57,527 nucleotides of DNA, from contig JADFMD010000008.1 of NCBI GenBank assembly GCA_022564055.1, forward strand, positions 1-57,527. Direction: 5' to 3'. Below are positions 11,466 to 21,123 of this stretch, piece by piece. The DNA comes from Gemmatimonadota bacterium. GTDB lineage: Bacteria > Gemmatimonadota > Gemmatimonadetes > Longimicrobiales > Gaopeijiaceae. Position 1 is the stretch's first letter. Each line of letters opens with the position of its first letter. Position numbers and translations under genes: made by a program. Under the pieces are notes generated by a model that ran no database searches, had not been told where the DNA came from, and saw only the letters and a program-made list of their open reading frames with translations.

Positions 11466-13235
11466 ATGCGGGAAAGTCGGTTAACGAGGTCGATTCAGTT
11501 AGCTGGGCTGGCTATGGTGGTGGGAGCATGTGGGAGCGGCGACGGTGGGGCCTCCCGCGCAGCCGGACCCTGGATGCTGGAAGCCTCGTTGGCCGAGGCC
11601 GGAGCGGGTGTCCCGTTCTGTGAGGAGGTCACGGCAAACGTTTCGGCGTTCATGTCCCAGTTCGAAGGGCAGATGCCTCCGTCCGAGCGGTATGGCGGCA
11701 CGGCGGTCGTCGGTTCGATCGGCGAGATCCCCAACGGTATGAACAATCATATTTCTCAGGATTACACAGCTTCGCAGCACCAGAATTTTGTGAACCTCAT
11801 GACTCTGGTGCAGTACGACGAAGACCTTAATCCGGTGGCGTATTTGGCCGAGTCGTGGGACGTGTCGGACGACAATAGCGAGATCACGTTTCACATCCGA
11901 AACGACGTGTATTGGCACGACGGTGAGCTGACGGATGCCTACGATGTAGCCTATACGTTCAAGCGTGCCATCGATCCCGAGACGGCCTTTCCGAACACGG
12001 CGTTCTGGACGCATTACGATAAGGGGCCTGAGGGGGTGGAGGTGGTCGACTCCTTCACCGTGAAGTTTCGTATGCGGCCCCACGCAGACTTCATCGATCC
12101 CTGGCGGGCTACCGCGATCATGCCCGAGCATCTGCTCGCGGATGTCCCCTCCGCCATGCTAGGTCAACATCCTTTCGGGATGGTCTGCCCCGTGGGCAAT
12201 GGACCGTTCATTTTCGTGGAACACCGGCAAAACTCGAGTTGGACGTTCCAGGCGAATCCGGCGTTTCCGCATGATCTCGGTGGTCGACCCTTTGTCGACC
12301 GCTACGTCTACCGAAGCATTTCCGAACCCACCACGCTCCTCACCGAGCTTCTGACGGAGGGTCTGAGCGTCTACATTCGCCCGACGCCCGATCAGGCGCA
12401 GGCCATTCTCGATTCGGATGCCGTGGATCTTCTGCAGTATCCGTTCCGGGATTATGTCCTCGTTGGTTGGAATTCACGTCGCCCACAACTCGCCGACAAG
12501 AGGGTGCGCCAAGCGCTTACGAGGGGCACGAACCGGCAGGAAATCGTTGAGGCCCTTTTGCAGGGACAGGGGACGGTGGCGAACGGTAGCATACCTCCGT
12601 TCCATTGGGCGTATGACGGGTCCTCATCTGAGGACGTGATGTCGTACGATCAGAATGCTGCTCGGGCTCTGCTCGACGCCGCGGGTTGGGTGGATCGGGA
12701 CGGTGACGGGGTCCGGGAGAACGCCTCCGGGGAGCGACTTTCCATCTCCATCAAGTACAATGACGGGAACGACCTACGGCAGGATATCGCGGAGATCATG
12801 CAGGCGCAGCTGGCCGAAATCGGTGTGGAGATCGCGCCGACCGTGGTCGAATGGGGCACCCTCATCAGCCAGATCAGCGACCCGGTCGATCGCGACTTCG
12901 ATGGTGTGGTCATCGGTTGGGTAGTCGAGTACAAGTTGGACGACACCGACCTTTTTCATAGCAGCAGTCTGTCCGGGACCTACGGCTGGGCCGGTACCCA
13001 GCGTCCGGATATCGACCGTCTCCTGGACCAGCTGCCCCTGGTCGTCGATCGCGAAAAAGCCAAGCCGCTTTGGAGGGAATATCAAGAGCTCCTGGTGGAT
13101 GAGCAGCCTTATACGTTCTTTTACTTTCCCGACCGGATTGATGGCGTGAGCAAGGGTCTCAACGCTGTGGTGATGGACTCGCGCGGGGAATGGCTCAACA
13201 TCAAGGATTGGTGGATTTCCGTCGACCGGCGATGA
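11466..13235 (+). CDS. Peptide ABC transporter substrate-binding lipoprotein (copy 2)
   Basis: Second family 5 solute-binding protein, 589 residues, closely similar to the gene before it along its full length (for example YLAESWDVSDDNSEI and HDGELTDAYDVAYTF in both). The signal peptide MRESRLTRSIQLAGLAMV ends in the lipobox VGAC, so it is a lipoprotein anchored in the periplasm. The frame is open 14 codons further upstream, but the ATG at 11466 has a GAGGAGAGGAG ribosome binding site and a proper basic n-region. Differences from copy 1 are scattered, which suggests an old duplication kept for a different ligand range rather than a recent one (inference). Followed after 48 bp by the permease genes. 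Confidence 0.92.
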   Translation: MRESRLTRSIQLAGLAMVVGACGSGDGGASRAAGPWMLEASLAEAGAGVPFCEEVTANVSAFMSQFEGQMPPSERYGGTAVVGSIGEIPNGMNNHISQDYTASQHQNFVNLMTLVQYDEDLNPVAYLAESWDVSDDNSEITFHIRNDVYWHDGELTDAYDVAYTFKRAIDPETAFPNTAFWTHYDKGPEGVEVVDSFTVKFRMRPHADFIDPWRATAIMPEHLLADVPSAMLGQHPFGMVCPVGNGPFIFVEHRQNSSWTFQANPAFPHDLGGRPFVDRYVYRSISEPTTLLTELLTEGLSVYIRPTPDQAQAILDSDAVDLLQYPFRDYVLVGWNSRRPQLADKRVRQALTRGTNRQEIVEALLQGQGTVANGSIPPFHWAYDGSSSEDVMSYDQNAARALLDAAGWVDRDGDGVRENASGERLSISIKYNDGNDLRQDIAEIMQAQLAEIGVEIAPTVVEWGTLISQISDPVDRDFDGVVIGWVVEYKLDDTDLFHSSSLSGTYGWAGTQRPDIDRLLDQLPLVVDREKAKPLWREYQELLVDEQPYTFFYFPDRIDGVSKGLNAVVMDSRGEWLNIKDWWISVDRR

Positions 13236-13283
13236 CGAGGGGCAAATCCGGACGCCTTAGGGCCGGACAGTGAAGGGCACCCG

Positions 13284-14267
13284 ATGAGAACATTCATGGT
13301 GCGGCGGCTCCTCGGTGCCATACCCCTCGTCCTTGGCATCGCTACGATCATCTTCTTCGTCGTGAACCTCGCCCCGGGCGACCCCGCTCTGAGGTTCTTG
13401 AACCCCAATATGACGCCGGAGGTGCTCGAGCAGATACGCGTCAACATGGGGCTCGATCAGCCGGTTCATATCCGCTACGTGCGGTGGATTGGGGCGCTTG
13501 CTCGAGGGGACCTCGGGTTCTCCTTCACTAGTAATCGGCCGGTTCTGGACATTATCAAGGAGCTCCTGCCCAACACGCTGGTGCTTTCCGCCACCGCGAT
13601 CGGAGTCGCGTTCCTCTTGGGGATTCTTCTTGGAATCGTACAGGCTGTTCGACAGTACTCCCTGCTGGATTCCGTCGCCTCGATCGTCGGTCTCTTCTTT
13701 TACTCCATGCCCTCTTTCTGGCTGGCACTGATGATGGTGCTCGTGTTCGGCCTCTTCGCCTATCAGGGGCAGTGGTTCATTCAGTTCCCGCCCTCGGGTA
13801 TGCAGAGCGTCGACTACGCGTTTCTGAGTCCGATGGCGAAGGTCCAGGACCGGCTCATGCACCTGGCGCTTCCGGCCACGTCTTTGGCTTTGGTCCTGGC
13901 CGCCGGAATCGCCCGCTATACGCGTTCGAGCATGCTGGAGGTGATCCGCCAGGACTTCGTTCGGACGGCGCGGGCCAAGGGCCTCTCGGAGCCCGTCGTG
14001 ATCTTCAAGCATGCCCTCCGAAACGCCTTGATCCCAGTGATCACACTGCTCGGCCTCTACCTTCCCTTCCTGTTCAGCGGCACCGTTTTTATCGAGTCGG
14101 TGTTCGCATGGCCGGGGATGGGTAAGCTCGTCGTAGACTCGATCTTGGAGCGCGACTATCCGGTGATCATGGGCGGCACGCTGATCTTCGCCATGATGGT
14201 GGTGGTGGGAAACCTCGTTGCGGACGTCCTCTACGCCGTCGTGGATCCCCGGATTCGATATGACTGA
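13284..14267 (+). CDS. Peptide ABC transporter permease, DppB-like
   Basis: Inner-membrane permease of 327 residues for the peptide importer. The N-terminus MVRRLLGAIPLVLGIATIIF is the usual first helix of DppB/OppB proteins, followed by LAPGDPA and a loop, then five further hydrophobic segments. The ATPase-coupling loop (EAA motif) is seen as VRTARAKGLSEPVVIFKHAL, and the C-terminus carries FIESVFAWPGMGKLVVDSI. It pairs with the DppC-like permease, whose start codon lies 8 bases inside this gene. The substrate cannot be told from this subunit; the genes for two binding proteins upstream point to peptides. Confidence 0.94.
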   Translation: MRTFMVRRLLGAIPLVLGIATIIFFVVNLAPGDPALRFLNPNMTPEVLEQIRVNMGLDQPVHIRYVRWIGALARGDLGFSFTSNRPVLDIIKELLPNTLVLSATAIGVAFLLGILLGIVQAVRQYSLLDSVASIVGLFFYSMPSFWLALMMVLVFGLFAYQGQWFIQFPPSGMQSVDYAFLSPMAKVQDRLMHLALPATSLALVLAAGIARYTRSSMLEVIRQDFVRTARAKGLSEPVVIFKHALRNALIPVITLLGLYLPFLFSGTVFIESVFAWPGMGKLVVDSILERDYPVIMGGTLIFAMMVVVGNLVADVLYAVVDPRIRYD

Positions 14268-15450
14268 CGCCGGTTTTGAAACGTCTGACCTCCGCGTCGA
14301 CCCGACCGGATCCGGACCGAATCGGTCCGTTGGACGCGGGCGGGGCGGAGTAGTTCTTTCTGCGATCCTTCCAGGGGTACCGCAGCTGCTAGTGGGTCGG
14401 TGGGGGGTCGGCGGATTGGGTCTGATCGTGTGGACAGCACTTTTGGCCGTGCTCCTGACTCGGTGGACCCGGTTCGCTGCCGGTTGGGGTGGCCCACTTG
14501 ACCACCAGATCGCGTCGCTGACCGTGGTGGCCGGCCTCCTCGGCGTCTGGGGATGGTCCATGTTCGACGTGTCGCGCCCTGCCGAGGTGAAGCGCACCGG
14601 GGTAGGTCAGTGGAGCCTCGCCGCTAAGGCATTCGAGAAAAACCGGATCGCGGTGTTGGGTTTGATCGTCGTCGTGTGCGTATACCTGATCGCTTTGGTG
14701 ACCCCCTTGGTCACCCCGCACGATCCGGCTACGCAGGCTTCACTGGTGACGGCCCGGCTGGTTCCTCCCGGCGGTGAATTTCCTCTCGGGACGGACCATT
14801 TGGCTCGAGACGTGTTCTCCCGCATCATGTATGGCGCAAGGATCTCCCTCTCGATCGGTTTCGTCGCGGTGGGGATCAGTGTCACGATCGGCACGCTGCT
14901 GGGTGCGGTGTCCGGTTACCTGGGCGGTTGGGTCGATACGGTGGTGATGCGCTTCGTCGACATGGTCATCTCATTTCCACGTCTGGTGCTACTCATCACC
15001 ATCGTCGCGCTATTCGATTCGAACTCCATCTTCATGATCATGGCCGTCCTGGGCTTTACCCAGTGGCCCGGCACCACGCGAATCGTCCGTGGCGAAGTCC
15101 TCAGTCTGCGAGAGCGGGAATTCATCGAGGCGGCTCGGGCTCTCGGGTTCAGTCGCAGCCGCATTATTCTCCGGCATGTGATCCCCAACGTGCTGGCTCC
15201 GGTGATTGTTGCGTCGACGCTCGGCATCGGAAACGTCATCGTGCTGGAGGCTGGCCTCTCCTTCCTCGGCATGGGGCTCCAGCCGCCTACGCCCTCCTGG
15301 GGGTCCATGGTGGCGGACGGCCGGGACCATCTCCTCGCCGCGTGGTGGATATCGACGTTTCCAGGTCTCGCCATCGTGCTCACCGTGGTCGCGTTCAATC
15401 TGGTCGGCGATGGGCTGAGGGACGCTTTCGACCCGCGGCTGAGGACGTGA
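14260..15450 (+). CDS. DppC-like ABC permease with extra N-terminal membrane module
   Basis: Second permease subunit, 396 residues from the ATG at 14260, which overlaps the end of the dppB-like gene by 8 bases. The C-terminal 290 residues are a normal DppC/OppC permease: helix QWSLAAKAFEKNRIAVLGLI, then PHDPATQ, GTDHLARDVFSRIMYGARIS, and the coupling loop FIEAARALGFSRSRIILRHV. The first 110 or so residues are extra: a charged leader, then LSAILPGVPQLLVGRWGVGG with two to three hydrophobic segments, similar in style to the small LPGxGQLxxGR membrane modules found alone or fused in other bacteria (recognition by pattern only). The usual family length is about 290-300 residues, so this is a fusion. 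Its function is unknown. Confidence 0.9.
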   Translation: MTDAGFETSDLRVDPTGSGPNRSVGRGRGGVVLSAILPGVPQLLVGRWGVGGLGLIVWTALLAVLLTRWTRFAAGWGGPLDHQIASLTVVAGLLGVWGWSMFDVSRPAEVKRTGVGQWSLAAKAFEKNRIAVLGLIVVVCVYLIALVTPLVTPHDPATQASLVTARLVPPGGEFPLGTDHLARDVFSRIMYGARISLSIGFVAVGISVTIGTLLGAVSGYLGGWVDTVVMRFVDMVISFPRLVLLITIVALFDSNSIFMIMAVLGFTQWPGTTRIVRGEVLSLREREFIEAARALGFSRSRIILRHVIPNVLAPVIVASTLGIGNVIVLEAGLSFLGMGLQPPTPSWGSMVADGRDHLLAAWWISTFPGLAIVLTVVAFNLVGDGLRDAFDPRLRT

Positions 15451-15468
15451 CGTGAGACGAACTCGCTG

Positions 15469-16479
15469 ATGCCGCTTCTCGAGGTTACGGATCTCCGCAC
15501 CTATTTCACGACGGACGCAGGCGTAGCGCGGGCCGTCGACGGTGTGTCCCTCCAGCTCGAGGCTGGAGAGACGCTGGGGATCGTCGGGGAGTCGGGGTGC
15601 GGCAAGACCGTGATGGCCCTCTCCATCTTGGGGCTGATCCCTTCGCCTCCCGGCGAGATCGTGGCCGGCAGTTCCATTCGCTTCAACGGTGAGGAGCTGC
15701 TGGAAGTAAAGCCTGCCAGGCTCCGCGAAATTCGCGGCAACGAGATCTCGATGATCTTTCAGGAGCCGATGACCTCGCTGAATCCGGTCCTCACGGTGGG
15801 GCACCAGATCGAGGAAGTACTCAGGCTGCACCGCGGGTTGAAGAGGCGGGAAGCCCGTGCGGCAGGGGTGGCCCTTCTCGCGGAGGTCGGGATCTCGGAG
15901 CCCGATCAGCGCTACGACAGTTACCCGCATCAGATGTCGGGTGGAATGCTCCAGCGCATCATGATCGCCATCGCTCTCTCCTGCGAGCCACGACTCTTGA
16001 TTGCGGACGAGCCTACCACGGCCCTGGACGTGACGATTCAGGCGCAGATCCTGGATTTGCTCGTGAGCTTGCAGCAAAAGCACGGCATGGCCCTTCTGCT
16101 CATCACCCACGACCTGGGGGTCGTCGCGGAGGTTTGCGATCGCGTGGTGGTCATGTATGGCGGTCAAGTCGTGGAGACGGGAACGACAGAGGAGATTCTT
16201 TCTCATCCCAAGCATCCGTACACCCAGGGGTTGCTCGCCTCACTTCCCGGAATCGGAGACCGTGACGTCCGTCTGAACCCTATTCCGGGCACCGTGCCGA
16301 GCGCGGTGGATTGGCCGGAGGGATGCCGATTCCGGGACCGCTGTTCTTTTGCATGGGAGCGTTGCGCGGAGTCCGAGCCGGATCTGTTGCCGGTGGTCGC
16401 TGGGGCGAGCCGATCGGCAAGGTGTTGGCTCGTGCATCCAGATGAGTCGTCCATCGACCGGGCCGGAAAGCCGACGTGA
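15469..16479 (+). CDS. Peptide ABC transporter ATP-binding protein, DppD-like
   Basis: Cytoplasmic ATPase subunit of 336 residues. Walker A is [13 protein letters not shown] (residues about 40-52), the Q-loop is [12 protein letters not shown], the signature is [15 protein letters not shown] and Walker B is [14 protein letters not shown] with the following H-loop [10 protein letters not shown]. The C-terminal OppD/DppD extension is present with LPGIGDR and a Cys-containing segment [14 protein letters not shown] that in relatives binds an iron-sulfur cluster. It ends in a GTGA overlap with the start of the DppF-like gene, so the two ATPases are translationally coupled. Powers peptide import together with the DppF-like subunit. 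Confidence 0.95.
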   Translation: MPLLEVTDLRTYFTTDAGVARAVDGVSLQLEAGETLGIVGESGCGKTVMALSILGLIPSPPGEIVAGSSIRFNGEELLEVKPARLREIRGNEISMIFQEPMTSLNPVLTVGHQIEEVLRLHRGLKRREARAAGVALLAEVGISEPDQRYDSYPHQMSGGMLQRIMIAIALSCEPRLLIADEPTTALDVTIQAQILDLLVSLQQKHGMALLLITHDLGVVAEVCDRVVVMYGGQVVETGTTEEILSHPKHPYTQGLLASLPGIGDRDVRLNPIPGTVPSAVDWPEGCRFRDRCSFAWERCAESEPDLLPVVAGASRSARCWLVHPDESSIDRAGKPT

Positions 16480-17528
16480 TATCACCGGATGGGGTGGAGT
16501 CGGCGGTGGACGGAAATGGTGCGTCCGACTCCGAGCCGCTTCTCGACGTTCAGGACCTGAAGAAATATTTCCCCGTTCATGGCGGGATTCTGGGGCGTAG
16601 CGTGGATCAGGTCAGGGCTGTGGATGGCGTGAGCTTCCGCCTCAAACGTGGAGAGACGCTCGGACTCGTTGGGGAGTCCGGTTGCGGAAAGTCCACCACG
16701 GGCCGAGCCATCCTACGTCTCATCGAGCCGACCGGCGGGCGTGTGCTCTTTGACGGCCAGGACCTCAAGGAACTCGACCGTGCTCAGTTAGGAGCGTTTC
16801 GGCGACGCGCCCAAATCGTTTTTCAGGATCCCTACGGGTCGCTCAATCCGCGGATGACGGTCGGCAGCATGCTGGCGGAGGTTCTCAAAGTACATGGGTT
16901 GGGCGAGACGGGCGTGGATCGGTTGGCCCGTGTCCACGAGCTACTCGAGATGGTGGGGTTGCACACCGAGCACACCGGCCGCTTCCCGCACGAGTTCAGT
17001 GGCGGCCAAAGGCAGCGCATCGGGATCGCCCGCGCACTGGCTGTGGAGCCCGAGTTCATCGTCTGCGATGAGCCGGTCTCGGCGCTCGACGTGTCGGTCC
17101 AGGCGCAGGTGATCAATCTGCTCCGGGATCTCCAGAGGGACCTCGGCCTCACGTACCTCTTCATTGCTCATGACTTGGCCGTGGTCGAGTATATGAGCGA
17201 TCGCGTGGCGGTCATGTATCTAGGCAAAATCGTGGAAATGGCTGCCGCCCAGGAGCTTTACAAGAACCCACGGCATCCCTATACCCGGGCGCTTCTATCG
17301 GCGGCTCCACGCCGCGATCCAAGGGCGGGTCCGGTGCGGAAGCGCATAAGGCTTTCGGGAGATGTACCCAGTCCAATTCGACCACCTTCGGGATGTCCGT
17401 TCTACGCCCGATGCCCGCACCCGGGGAAGGATGAGGAATGTCGGAGGCTAGCCCCCCTCCTGGTCGAAAAGGCTCCGAGTCACCTAGCCGCGTGCTGTAA
17501 GGATCCAATGCCTACGGACGGGGCTTGA
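16476..17528 (+). CDS. Peptide ABC transporter ATP-binding protein, DppF-like
   Basis: Second ATPase subunit, 350 residues. Walker [15 protein letters not shown]-loop [17 protein letters not shown], signature [15 protein letters not shown], Walker [15 protein letters not shown] and H-loop [15 protein letters not shown] are all intact. The C-terminus has the Cys-rich oligopeptide-type segment [16 protein letters not shown]. The start is a GTG at 16476 that overlaps the previous stop codon; no better ATG lies in frame nearby. Last gene of the importer operon. No T-rich terminator hairpin was seen in the 100 bp after it. Confidence 0.95.
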   Translation: MISPDGVESAVDGNGASDSEPLLDVQDLKKYFPVHGGILGRSVDQVRAVDGVSFRLKRGETLGLVGESGCGKSTTGRAILRLIEPTGGRVLFDGQDLKELDRAQLGAFRRRAQIVFQDPYGSLNPRMTVGSMLAEVLKVHGLGETGVDRLARVHELLEMVGLHTEHTGRFPHEFSGGQRQRIGIARALAVEPEFIVCDEPVSALDVSVQAQVINLLRDLQRDLGLTYLFIAHDLAVVEYMSDRVAVMYLGKIVEMAAAQELYKNPRHPYTRALLSAAPRRDPRAGPVRKRIRLSGDVPSPIRPPSGCPFYARCPHPGKDEECRRLAPLLVEKAPSHLAACCKDPMPTDGA

Positions 17529-17631
17529 CAGGGTTGTCGGGCATCGGCAGGTTCGGATCTCTGAAAATCGAGGTCCGTCGCCCTCATGGGCGGCCCCGCA
17601 ACCTTGGTAGAACTCTTTGCTGGAGGTCGTT

Positions 17632-18339
17632 TTGGTCGGTGTGATGCGTGTCTATAGTGCCCTACTGCAGATTCCCGGGGTGGACGGTGTGCCGGAAGAG
17701 ACCTTTTCCGAATTGGTTTCCCGTACTTGGGACGATCTGGGAATCATGGGTGTGCCCCTATCGGCCTGCATAATCGTCGGCCTCATCGTCATCGTTTGGA
17801 AGTTCTTCGACCTCTACACCAAGTCGGCTCGTACGAAGATAATTCTGAGTGAGGTCGACGTGCTTCTCGACGAGCACCGCGTTGAGGAGGCTCTCGAGGC
17901 GACCCGGAACTCGGACACTCCTGCCGCGAAAATCCTCTATGCCGGTCTGGACCGGCACCAGGAGGGCACGGAGCGTGTGATGAAGGCCATCGAAAACCAG
18001 GGTCTCCTTGAGTTGAGCAGGCTCGAGAAGGGCTTGGTGATCCTAGCAACTCTCACCAATGTGGCCCCGCTACTCGGCTTCCTCGGAACCGTGATCGGAA
18101 TGATCATCGCCTTCCAATCCATTGAAGCGGCGGGCGAGGTTGAGGCCACGCTGGTTGCAGGTGGGATCAAGGTGGCTTTGACCACCACGGCAGCGGGACT
18201 CATCATCGCGATCCCCGTGAGCATCTCGCACAACTATTTCGTTGCGCGCATCGACAGCATGGTCATCGACATGGAGGAGTCGGCTCAGAAAATGATCGAC
18301 ATGCTCCACGCCATGGAGGCGGATCGCGCCGGCCGCTAG
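17632..18339 (+). CDS. MotA/TolQ/ExbB-family proton channel protein
   Basis: Inner-membrane protein of about 235 residues from the TolQ/ExbB family, which forms the proton channel that powers TonB, Tol-Pal or gliding motors. A first helix (MGVPLSACIIVGLIVIVWKF) is followed by a cytoplasmic loop and then the two conserved helices: NVAPLLGFLGTVIGMIIAF (channel-lining, with the typical LLGFLGTVIGM motif) and VALTTTAAGLIIAIPVSISH (with the conserved TTAAG). The start is uncertain; a TTG at 17632 is well spaced from GGAGG (17622-17626), while the ATG at 17644 is too far. No ExbD/TolR partner follows: a strong terminator comes right after the stop, so this gene is alone. It could be a duplicate ExbB working with a partner elsewhere. 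Confidence 0.88.
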   Translation: MVGVMRVYSALLQIPGVDGVPEETFSELVSRTWDDLGIMGVPLSACIIVGLIVIVWKFFDLYTKSARTKIILSEVDVLLDEHRVEEALEATRNSDTPAAKILYAGLDRHQEGTERVMKAIENQGLLELSRLEKGLVILATLTNVAPLLGFLGTVIGMIIAFQSIEAAGEVEATLVAGGIKVALTTTAAGLIIAIPVSISHNYFVARIDSMVIDMEESAQKMIDMLHAMEADRAGR

Positions 18340-18361
18340 GAAAGCTCGCAGGAACGACCGG

Positions 18362-18395
18362 AAGGGGCCGCCCAAAAGGGTGGCCCCTTTCTTTT
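18362..18395 (+). terminator. Strong intrinsic terminator after the exbB-like gene
   Basis: A 12-bp stem (18362-18373 with 18378-18389, one G-U pair) with an AAAA loop is followed by a T-rich tail (TCTTTT, 18390-18395). It starts 22 bases past the stop codon and ends the transcript of the lone channel protein. Confidence 0.9.
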
Positions 18396-18567
18396 GTCAC
18401 ACGGGTGGTGCACTCCACCCTCCCTGCGGGGCTGCCCGATGGGTGCTGAGGGTCGGTAGGTATTATGAGAGGTCCGCACTATTATTAAGTGTCCGCCTCT
18501 TGAAGTATCTGTTTCCAGAACAGGGCTTACTTATCAGGCTTTCCTTCGTGTCGGGTAGTGTCTGTCG

Positions 18568-20970
18568 GTGAAACTCCTCGGGTCGATCTCTGTTCTCTTG
18601 GCGCTGTGGGCGGGCGGTCCTACGGCTCCGCCTTTTTCCGCTCCCCGGCTTGCCTTCGACGAACGGCCTTTTACGGAAGACGGCCAGTATTTCACGATCC
18701 GATCCTCGGCCGCCCTCCTCGTCCCTGCAGATGCTGCTGATCCCACGGTCGATTCGGCCAGAGCCGAGCTCGAAGCAGGAAGGTTTTGGCACGCAAGTCG
18801 GTTATTGAGAGAACGTGACGCCGACGAAGCTCCGCTGACGCCCCTGGAGGTACTCCTGCTCGCGCGTGCGGATGCGGGCTGGAACCATTGGGAGGGTGTG
18901 CTGGCGGAGCTGGAAGGGGCGGACTGGCTCGATCAGCTCAGGGGTGGCGAGGGCAGGCTGCTGCTGGCGCGCTCGCTCGAGGCGGCGGGGCGATGGGAGG
19001 AGGCGGCCCGACAATACGAACACTTCCGGTCGACGGGCGCGATGTCGGAGGAAACTCCTTGGGCGGCTTCTCGTGAGGCGCAGGTTGCGGCCCGGGCCGG
19101 CCTTTGGGGGCCGATGCTCGATGCCTTGCAGGCGACAGGACGGCGTTCATCGGAGCTGTCGAGATGGACCGTGTTGCAGTTGGCCCGAAACTTCCTCGAG
19201 CAGGGAGATGCGGAACAGACGCTTCAGATTCTTCCGCTGATGAGCGGAGACGCCACCATTTCCGGCTTGGCGTGGGATTTAGAAGCTCGTGCCTGGCTGG
19301 TGGCGGGCGACACGGCCCGCGCCCTGGATCGTTATGGAGAGGTGGTGCGGGGGAATCTTGGGGCGGCACGGCGTGGTGAGGCGTTCGAGGCCATCGGCGC
19401 GTTGGCGGCGATCGCTGGAGACATGGGGGCAGCCCGCGAGGCGTACGAGGCGTCCTTGGATGCCTATTCAGAGGGGGCGAGCGGCGCGAGGTCGGCTTGG
19501 GGGATTCTACGCACCGGTGCGGTGGATGCGGAACAGGCCCTTCGCTCGGCTCGGATCCTGGACCGGGTCAGGGAAAACCATCAGGCACTACAAGCCTACA
19601 ATCGGTACTTGGCCGGGTTGCCGGAGGCGGTCCAGCCTGAGCCCATGGCACTGCTGAATCGTGCGCGCCTGCTCTCCGCGGTTGGGACCCACGAGGCGGC
19701 GGTCGTGGAATTCAGGAAGCTGGTCGAGACCGACGACCCTGCTTTCGAGCTCCGCGTACTCGACCAGTGGCGCCGGGCTCGGAACCGGCAGGGCCGGCGA
19801 GCTGCAGTGCGGACGATCGAGGGATGGATCATCGACCGGTACCCCGAGAGCCGCGAGGCGGTCGATATCGTCGTCTCACGGGCCCACTCTGCGCTGGGGC
19901 GAGGCACGTACGGGGAGGCCGCCGCCGGATACCAGCGGGCGATCGCGATGGAGCCGTCGCATGCTTCGGCGGGTTTGGCCCGAATGCGACTCGGTCAGAT
20001 CCGTCTTCAGCAGAACGATGTAGAGGCGGCGGCCGAGGTGTTCGGTAGCTATCTCGAGGAATTTCCCGATGGGCGGCGCTGGGCCGAGGCCACCTACTGG
20101 GTGGCTCGAAGCCTGAGAGCTCTCGGGCGCGACGAGGAGGCTGGGGCGTACCTGCGTGAGATCCGAGACCGAGATGTCCTGTCCTACTACGGTGTGCTCG
20201 TGTTCGACCTCCTCGAGGAGCCTTTTCGCCCCGATGTGCCTCCGGGGCCGCTCTCGGCACCGAGACGCTGGCTCCGAGATGAAATGAGAACACTCGACCT
20301 GCTGGTAGCAGCAGGTCTCGACGAAGGCGTGGAGGCCCACGTCGATGGGCTGATCGCGCGAACGAACGGGTCGGTTCCTGAAGCGCTCGACTTGGCCGAT
20401 GCCTTGATCGAACGGGGTTTCTCCATCAGGGGGATCAACATTGGGCGGGATCTGGAGCGGGGTGGAGCCCCACAGACCAAGCGCCTGCTTCGGGTGCTGT
20501 ACCCGTTTCCCTATCGGGAGTTGGTGACCAGGGAGGCAGCTGAGCGCGACATCGATCCGATTTTTCTGGCTGCTTTGATTCGGCAAGAATCGGCTTTCAC
20601 GCCGAGAATTCATTCGCCGGCGGGCGCCATCGGCCTCATGCAGGTGATGCCAGCGACAGGGCGGGAACTCGCTCGGAGTCAGGGAGTTCGGGGGTTCACG
20701 GCTGCGAGTCTCGAGACCGCGGAAATCAACCTTCACTTGGGAACGAGGTTTTGGCTCGACATGGAGCGACGCTACGGCGATGGGGAGCTGCCGTTGGTGC
20801 TGTCCGCATACAATGCCGGTCCCACCCGAGCCCGTCGTTGGAGGCGACTTCCTGAGTTTGCGGATCTCCTTCGGTTTACAGAGCGTATTCCCTTCGACGA
20901 GACCAGGGGATACGTGAAGAACATCACGCGAAACATCGGGCTCTACCAGTTTCTATACGGGGACAATTAG
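18568..20970 (+). CDS. Slt70-type lytic transglycosylase with TPR-like helical domain
   Basis: Exported murein lytic transglycosylase of 800 residues, cleaving the MurNAc-GlcNAc bond with 1,6-anhydro product formation. The GTG start gives MKLLGSISVLLALWAGGPTA, a signal peptide. Residues about 50-640 are alpha-helical repeats (TPR/superhelix, with many ARxxLGxxxxAA-like units), as in the doughnut of Slt70 but longer and TPR-like. The catalytic domain is at about 650-800: FLAALIRQESAFTPRIHS with the catalytic Glu at 674, then AGAIGLMQVMPATG, and LPLVLSAYNAGP near the end. Usual length is 640-700, so the helical part is enlarged. Stands alone, between the exbB terminator and the cspA gene. Confidence 0.92.
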   Translation: MKLLGSISVLLALWAGGPTAPPFSAPRLAFDERPFTEDGQYFTIRSSAALLVPADAADPTVDSARAELEAGRFWHASRLLRERDADEAPLTPLEVLLLARADAGWNHWEGVLAELEGADWLDQLRGGEGRLLLARSLEAAGRWEEAARQYEHFRSTGAMSEETPWAASREAQVAARAGLWGPMLDALQATGRRSSELSRWTVLQLARNFLEQGDAEQTLQILPLMSGDATISGLAWDLEARAWLVAGDTARALDRYGEVVRGNLGAARRGEAFEAIGALAAIAGDMGAAREAYEASLDAYSEGASGARSAWGILRTGAVDAEQALRSARILDRVRENHQALQAYNRYLAGLPEAVQPEPMALLNRARLLSAVGTHEAAVVEFRKLVETDDPAFELRVLDQWRRARNRQGRRAAVRTIEGWIIDRYPESREAVDIVVSRAHSALGRGTYGEAAAGYQRAIAMEPSHASAGLARMRLGQIRLQQNDVEAAAEVFGSYLEEFPDGRRWAEATYWVARSLRALGRDEEAGAYLREIRDRDVLSYYGVLVFDLLEEPFRPDVPPGPLSAPRRWLRDEMRTLDLLVAAGLDEGVEAHVDGLIARTNGSVPEALDLADALIERGFSIRGINIGRDLERGGAPQTKRLLRVLYPFPYRELVTREAAERDIDPIFLAALIRQESAFTPRIHSPAGAIGLMQVMPATGRELARSQGVRGFTAASLETAEINLHLGTRFWLDMERRYGDGELPLVLSAYNAGPTRARRWRRLPEFADLLRFTERIPFDETRGYVKNITRNIGLYQFLYGDN

Positions 20971-20998
20971 CAGTTTTGAGGCCTTTGAGAAGAGTTTC

Positions 20999-21026
20999 TT
21001 GACGGCTACCCGGTCCGACCCATAAC
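20999..21026 (+). promoter_or_regulatory. Possible cspA promoter
   Basis: TTGACG (20999-21004) and CATAAC (21021-21026) with a 16-base spacer resemble a housekeeping promoter, about 98 bases before the cold-shock gene. Transcription from it would give a leader of some 90 bases, as cold-shock mRNAs often have. The -10 match is partial. Confidence 0.35.
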
Positions 21027-21123
21027 CTAGGGGCGGGTCGCCAGACCCGGTCACGGCCCTCGGCCGGACGCAGTGCCTTGGGCGTGACGAACCATTGTTC
21101 ATGCCGCAGAAGGAGAAGGCCGT

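Noticed and set aside
13257-14597. 446-codon minus-strand frame opposite the permease genes
   Set aside because: Low-complexity, Arg/His/Glu-rich and antiphase to a clear permease; an artefact of GC content.
15010-16215. 401-codon minus-strand frame opposite the DppC and DppD genes
   Set aside because: Composition as in other antisense shadows; the plus strand has complete Walker motifs.
17166-17530. A promoter made from TTGACA at 17525-17530
   Set aside because: The hexamer overlaps the DppF stop codon and no -10 element lies at a suitable distance.
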